Positions 61,800 through 64,000 of a stretch of 64,000 bases of DNA are shown here, piece by piece; positions within the stretch are counted from its first letter, which is position 1; each line of letters starts with the position of its first letter. This stretch comes from Proteromonas lacertae (taxonomy: Eukaryota > Sar > Bigyra > Opalinata > Proteromonadidae), in NCBI GenBank assembly GCA_002245135.1, contig NGBS01000588.1, positions 1 to 64,000 on the forward strand, written 5' to 3'. The notes under the pieces were generated by a model. It made no database searches. It saw only the letters and a list, made by a program, of their open reading frames with translations, and was not told where the DNA came from. Made by a program: the position numbers and the translations under genes.

Positions 61800-64000
61800 A
61801 TGGAAGTTGAAACTCCTACAACAAATGAACAATCACATGTATTGATATATATTTTTGCTATTCATATGCATTTATTCATTGTTATAGTACGAAGAATTGT
61901 CTTTACACGACAAGGTAAAGGATAGATTATCACACAACTCTGTTCATGAAGCTTGTGATTTATTGTTGGAAGCAAAAGAGTTACAATATTTGCAAGACCT
62001 TCCTGAGTTAGATGAACAAAACTTCAGAAAATTGTGCTTATATTTAATCAGAACATCCTCCTATATGGTTGATTATGAAGATTTAACCCAATTATTGACA
62101 GTATTTGAGTATGTGATTATAATTAATTAGGTTGCTTACAACATATTCATTCGTTTCAAGTGTTATCCAGATGCTCTTCGTATTGCATTACGTTTAAATA
62201 GTAAAAATATGATTGAAGATGTGTATATCTTATACATTTTATTTCATTTAGTTTCAATATGACAGATGATGCTTCAATGAAAAAACAATTATGTTTCTTA
62301 TTAGGTCGTCAATCTTATTTTTCATATGTCACTGAAGATGATGAACTCAATCAATTAATCGGTAATCTCAATAGAACCAAGTACTTCTTAAGCTTAGGTA
62401 AAGATTTAGATGTATTAGAATTAAAGACACCTCAAGACATCTACAAGTCCCACCTAGGAGATACAGGTAGTACGTCCTATAATGCAGATGGTGTAGAAGT
62501 AGTTTCCGCCAAACAAAATGAAGCATCTGCTTATGTCAACGGATTTGTCAATTTAGGATTTTGCAATGATAAATTCATATCTGATAAAAATTTCGAATAT
62601 ATCTTCAAATGCCGTGATTATGGTATGTTAGCCTCTGCAGCTTCTATCGGTATGTGTTACCAATGGAATCCTGATGAAGGATATTCCCGATTAGAATCAT
62701 TATTAAGGAGTGATAATGGACAAATTCAAGCTGGTGCAATATTAGGTATTGGTATAATGAATGCTGGTACATACAACAATGAATTTCAGACATGTTATGG
62801 ATTATTATACGATAAGCTACACAATAGTAATATCAGTCTCTCCAATCGAGATTTAATTATTGATAGCAGTTTATTGTCTATGGGTATTGCTTATGCTGGT
62901 TCATTCTATGATGGTGCTTTTGACTGTTTAAGAGAGTATTTAGATGGTGAAAGATTGAGTGATAGTTATAGAAGTAGTTGTATTGCATCCTTATCATTAG
63001 GTATCACCTTTGTGGGTAGTAGAAATGAAGATGCTGTTAATGCAATTGTTACTAAGATCATGATGACTGAAGCCTCACAATTAGAACAACCAATTACAAT
63101 GTTGATGTGTTTAGGTTTAGGTTTGCTGTTTTTGAATACACAGGAATATTCTCAAGCTATTTTGGAAGTTTGTGGTACATTTGATGAGAGTGTAAGTCAA
63201 ATGGCTTCATTAGTTGTTGAGACATGCGCTTATGCTGGTTCTGGCAATGTTTTACAAATACAGAAATTGTTACATATTTGTGCTGAACATTTAACTGAGA
63301 AAGCTAATCACCAGATGGTTGCTGTTATTGGATTGTCGTTAATTAGCTTTGGTGAGAATATTGGTAAAGAAATGGTATTAAGAACAATAACTCATTTATT
63401 GCAATATTGTGAAACACCCATTAAGTATATTTTTTATTTGTACATTCTTATATAGACGAGCTGTGCCACTATCAATTGGATTATTGTATGCAAGTGATCC
63501 TGAATTTAGTATTATTGAAATGATATCTCGTTTAACACATGATTCTGATGATGAAATCTGTTATAATAGTATTTTATCATTAGGCTTGATAGGGCTTGGT
63601 ACAAACAACAGCAAAATTGCTGGATTACTCCGTCAGTTGAATGTATATTACGCTAAAGACGAAAAGAAATTGTTCTTAGTAAGAATATCACAAGGATTAT
63701 TACATATGGGTAAAGGTTTAGTCACTATTAACCCATTACACTCAGATTTCTTCTTAGCAAACCCTGTAAGTATCAGTAGTCTATTGGGAGTTATATATGG
63801 ATGTTTATGCAGTGGATCAACCATATTTAAGGATTTACCACATATTTTGTATTTCATTGCTCCAGGAGTTATGCCAAGAATGTTAATGTTCTTAGATGAG
63901 AACTTAGAGAATAAAGGAATAAATATAAGAGTTGGACAAGCTGTAGAAATTGTTGGTCAAGCTGGTGATCCAAGAGCAATCTCTGGATTCCAGACTCATG
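61800..64000 (+). CDS. RPN1: 26S proteasome regulatory subunit RPN1 (PSMD2), 3' partial
   Basis: ATG 61800 (MEVETPTTNEQSH), then introns at about 61845, 62100 (30 nt) and 62222 (29 nt) that give YEELSLHDKVKDRLSHNS, VAYNIFIRFKCYPDALRIALRL and FNMTDDASMKKQLCFLLGRQ. LELKTPQDIYKSHL and SAKQNEASAYVNGFVNLGF are the RPN1 signature. PC repeats follow (GAILGIGIMNAGT, SLSMGIAYAG, SLGLIGLGTNN, ISQGLLHMGKG). The window ends inside the PC toroid (VGQAGDPRAISGF). RPN1 docks ubiquitin receptors and UBL shuttles on the proteasome base. No frame break was seen. Confidence 0.95.

Noticed and set aside
1-64000. Altered genetic code or programmed frameshifting as cause of interrupted frames
   Set aside because: TAA, TAG and TGA all act as terminal stops and are absent from spliced exons of conserved genes; the leftover breaks have mixed direction and no shared slippery context.
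1-64000. Bacterial-type operons, promoters or ribosome binding sites
   Set aside because: The window is eukaryotic nuclear DNA with spliceosomal introns; such signals do not apply.

Overview
The window is nuclear DNA from an AT-rich, intron-rich microbial eukaryote. It is roughly three-quarters A+T by eye and carries Asn/Gln homopolymer tracts. Almost every gene is interrupted by very short GTAT...TAG introns, mostly about 25-40 nt. Spliced reading frames use the standard code. The organism has motile cilia or flagella (a DRC9/IQCG nexin-dynein regulatory complex subunit, a kinesin, p25-alpha-like motifs). It probably has a mitochondrion that handles nucleic acid (a PPR protein and an N-rich protein, each with a presequence-like N terminus). 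It also has cyclic-nucleotide and MAP-kinase signalling. I cannot place it in a lineage from this window alone; a free-living or amoeboflagellate protist fits best.

Layout. 1-3.8 kb: a p25-alpha/TPPP-motif coiled-coil protein (+, cut by the window start), an Obg/YchF-type GTPase (-) whose frame is broken several times, and an FkbM-type methyltransferase (+). 4.1-11.9 kb: one very large BTB-BACK-LRR gene (+). 12-24.9 kb: two inverted paralogues, a pseudokinase-LRR gene (-, 12.0-15.2 kb) and a kinase-pseudokinase-LRR gene (+, 20.2-24.9 kb). Between them lie a PPR gene, tRNA-Ala(UGC), a coiled-coil gene and DRC9. 24.9-27.6 kb: a decayed hAT DNA transposon with an intact 8-bp target-site duplication. 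27.7-32.4 kb: a kinesin (-), the rRNA-processing factor EFG1 (-) and a mitochondrial-type N-rich protein (+).

32.8-42.8 kb: a giant seven-module EF-hand-type protein (+) and a two-domain class III cyclase of guanylate-cyclase type (+). 43.4-49.6 kb: a large secreted and membrane-anchored PA14/PIG-domain surface protein (+). 49.7-52.7 kb: a third pseudokinase-LRR gene and a small LRR gene (both -). 53.3-64 kb: a dense housekeeping block with MCTS1 (-), TMEM128-like (+), a WD40 protein (+), dephospho-CoA kinase (+), a coiled-coil protein (-), a small ORF (-), a MAPK kinase (-) and 26S proteasome subunit RPN1 (+, cut by the window end).

The theme of the accessory part is a family of ribonuclease-inhibitor-type LRR proteins joined to BTB, kinase or pseudokinase domains. 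In these genes introns fall again and again at the same codon of the LRR consensus (LxLS|N, phase 1), so exons are whole numbers of repeats. The cyclase, EF-hand protein, kinases and PA14 surface protein point to elaborate signalling. A second theme is a scatter of single-base frame breaks in otherwise well-conserved genes, either sequence errors or real decay. Coordinates of multi-exon genes are outer limits from start codon to stop codon; introns were placed by eye from splice motifs and frame continuity.
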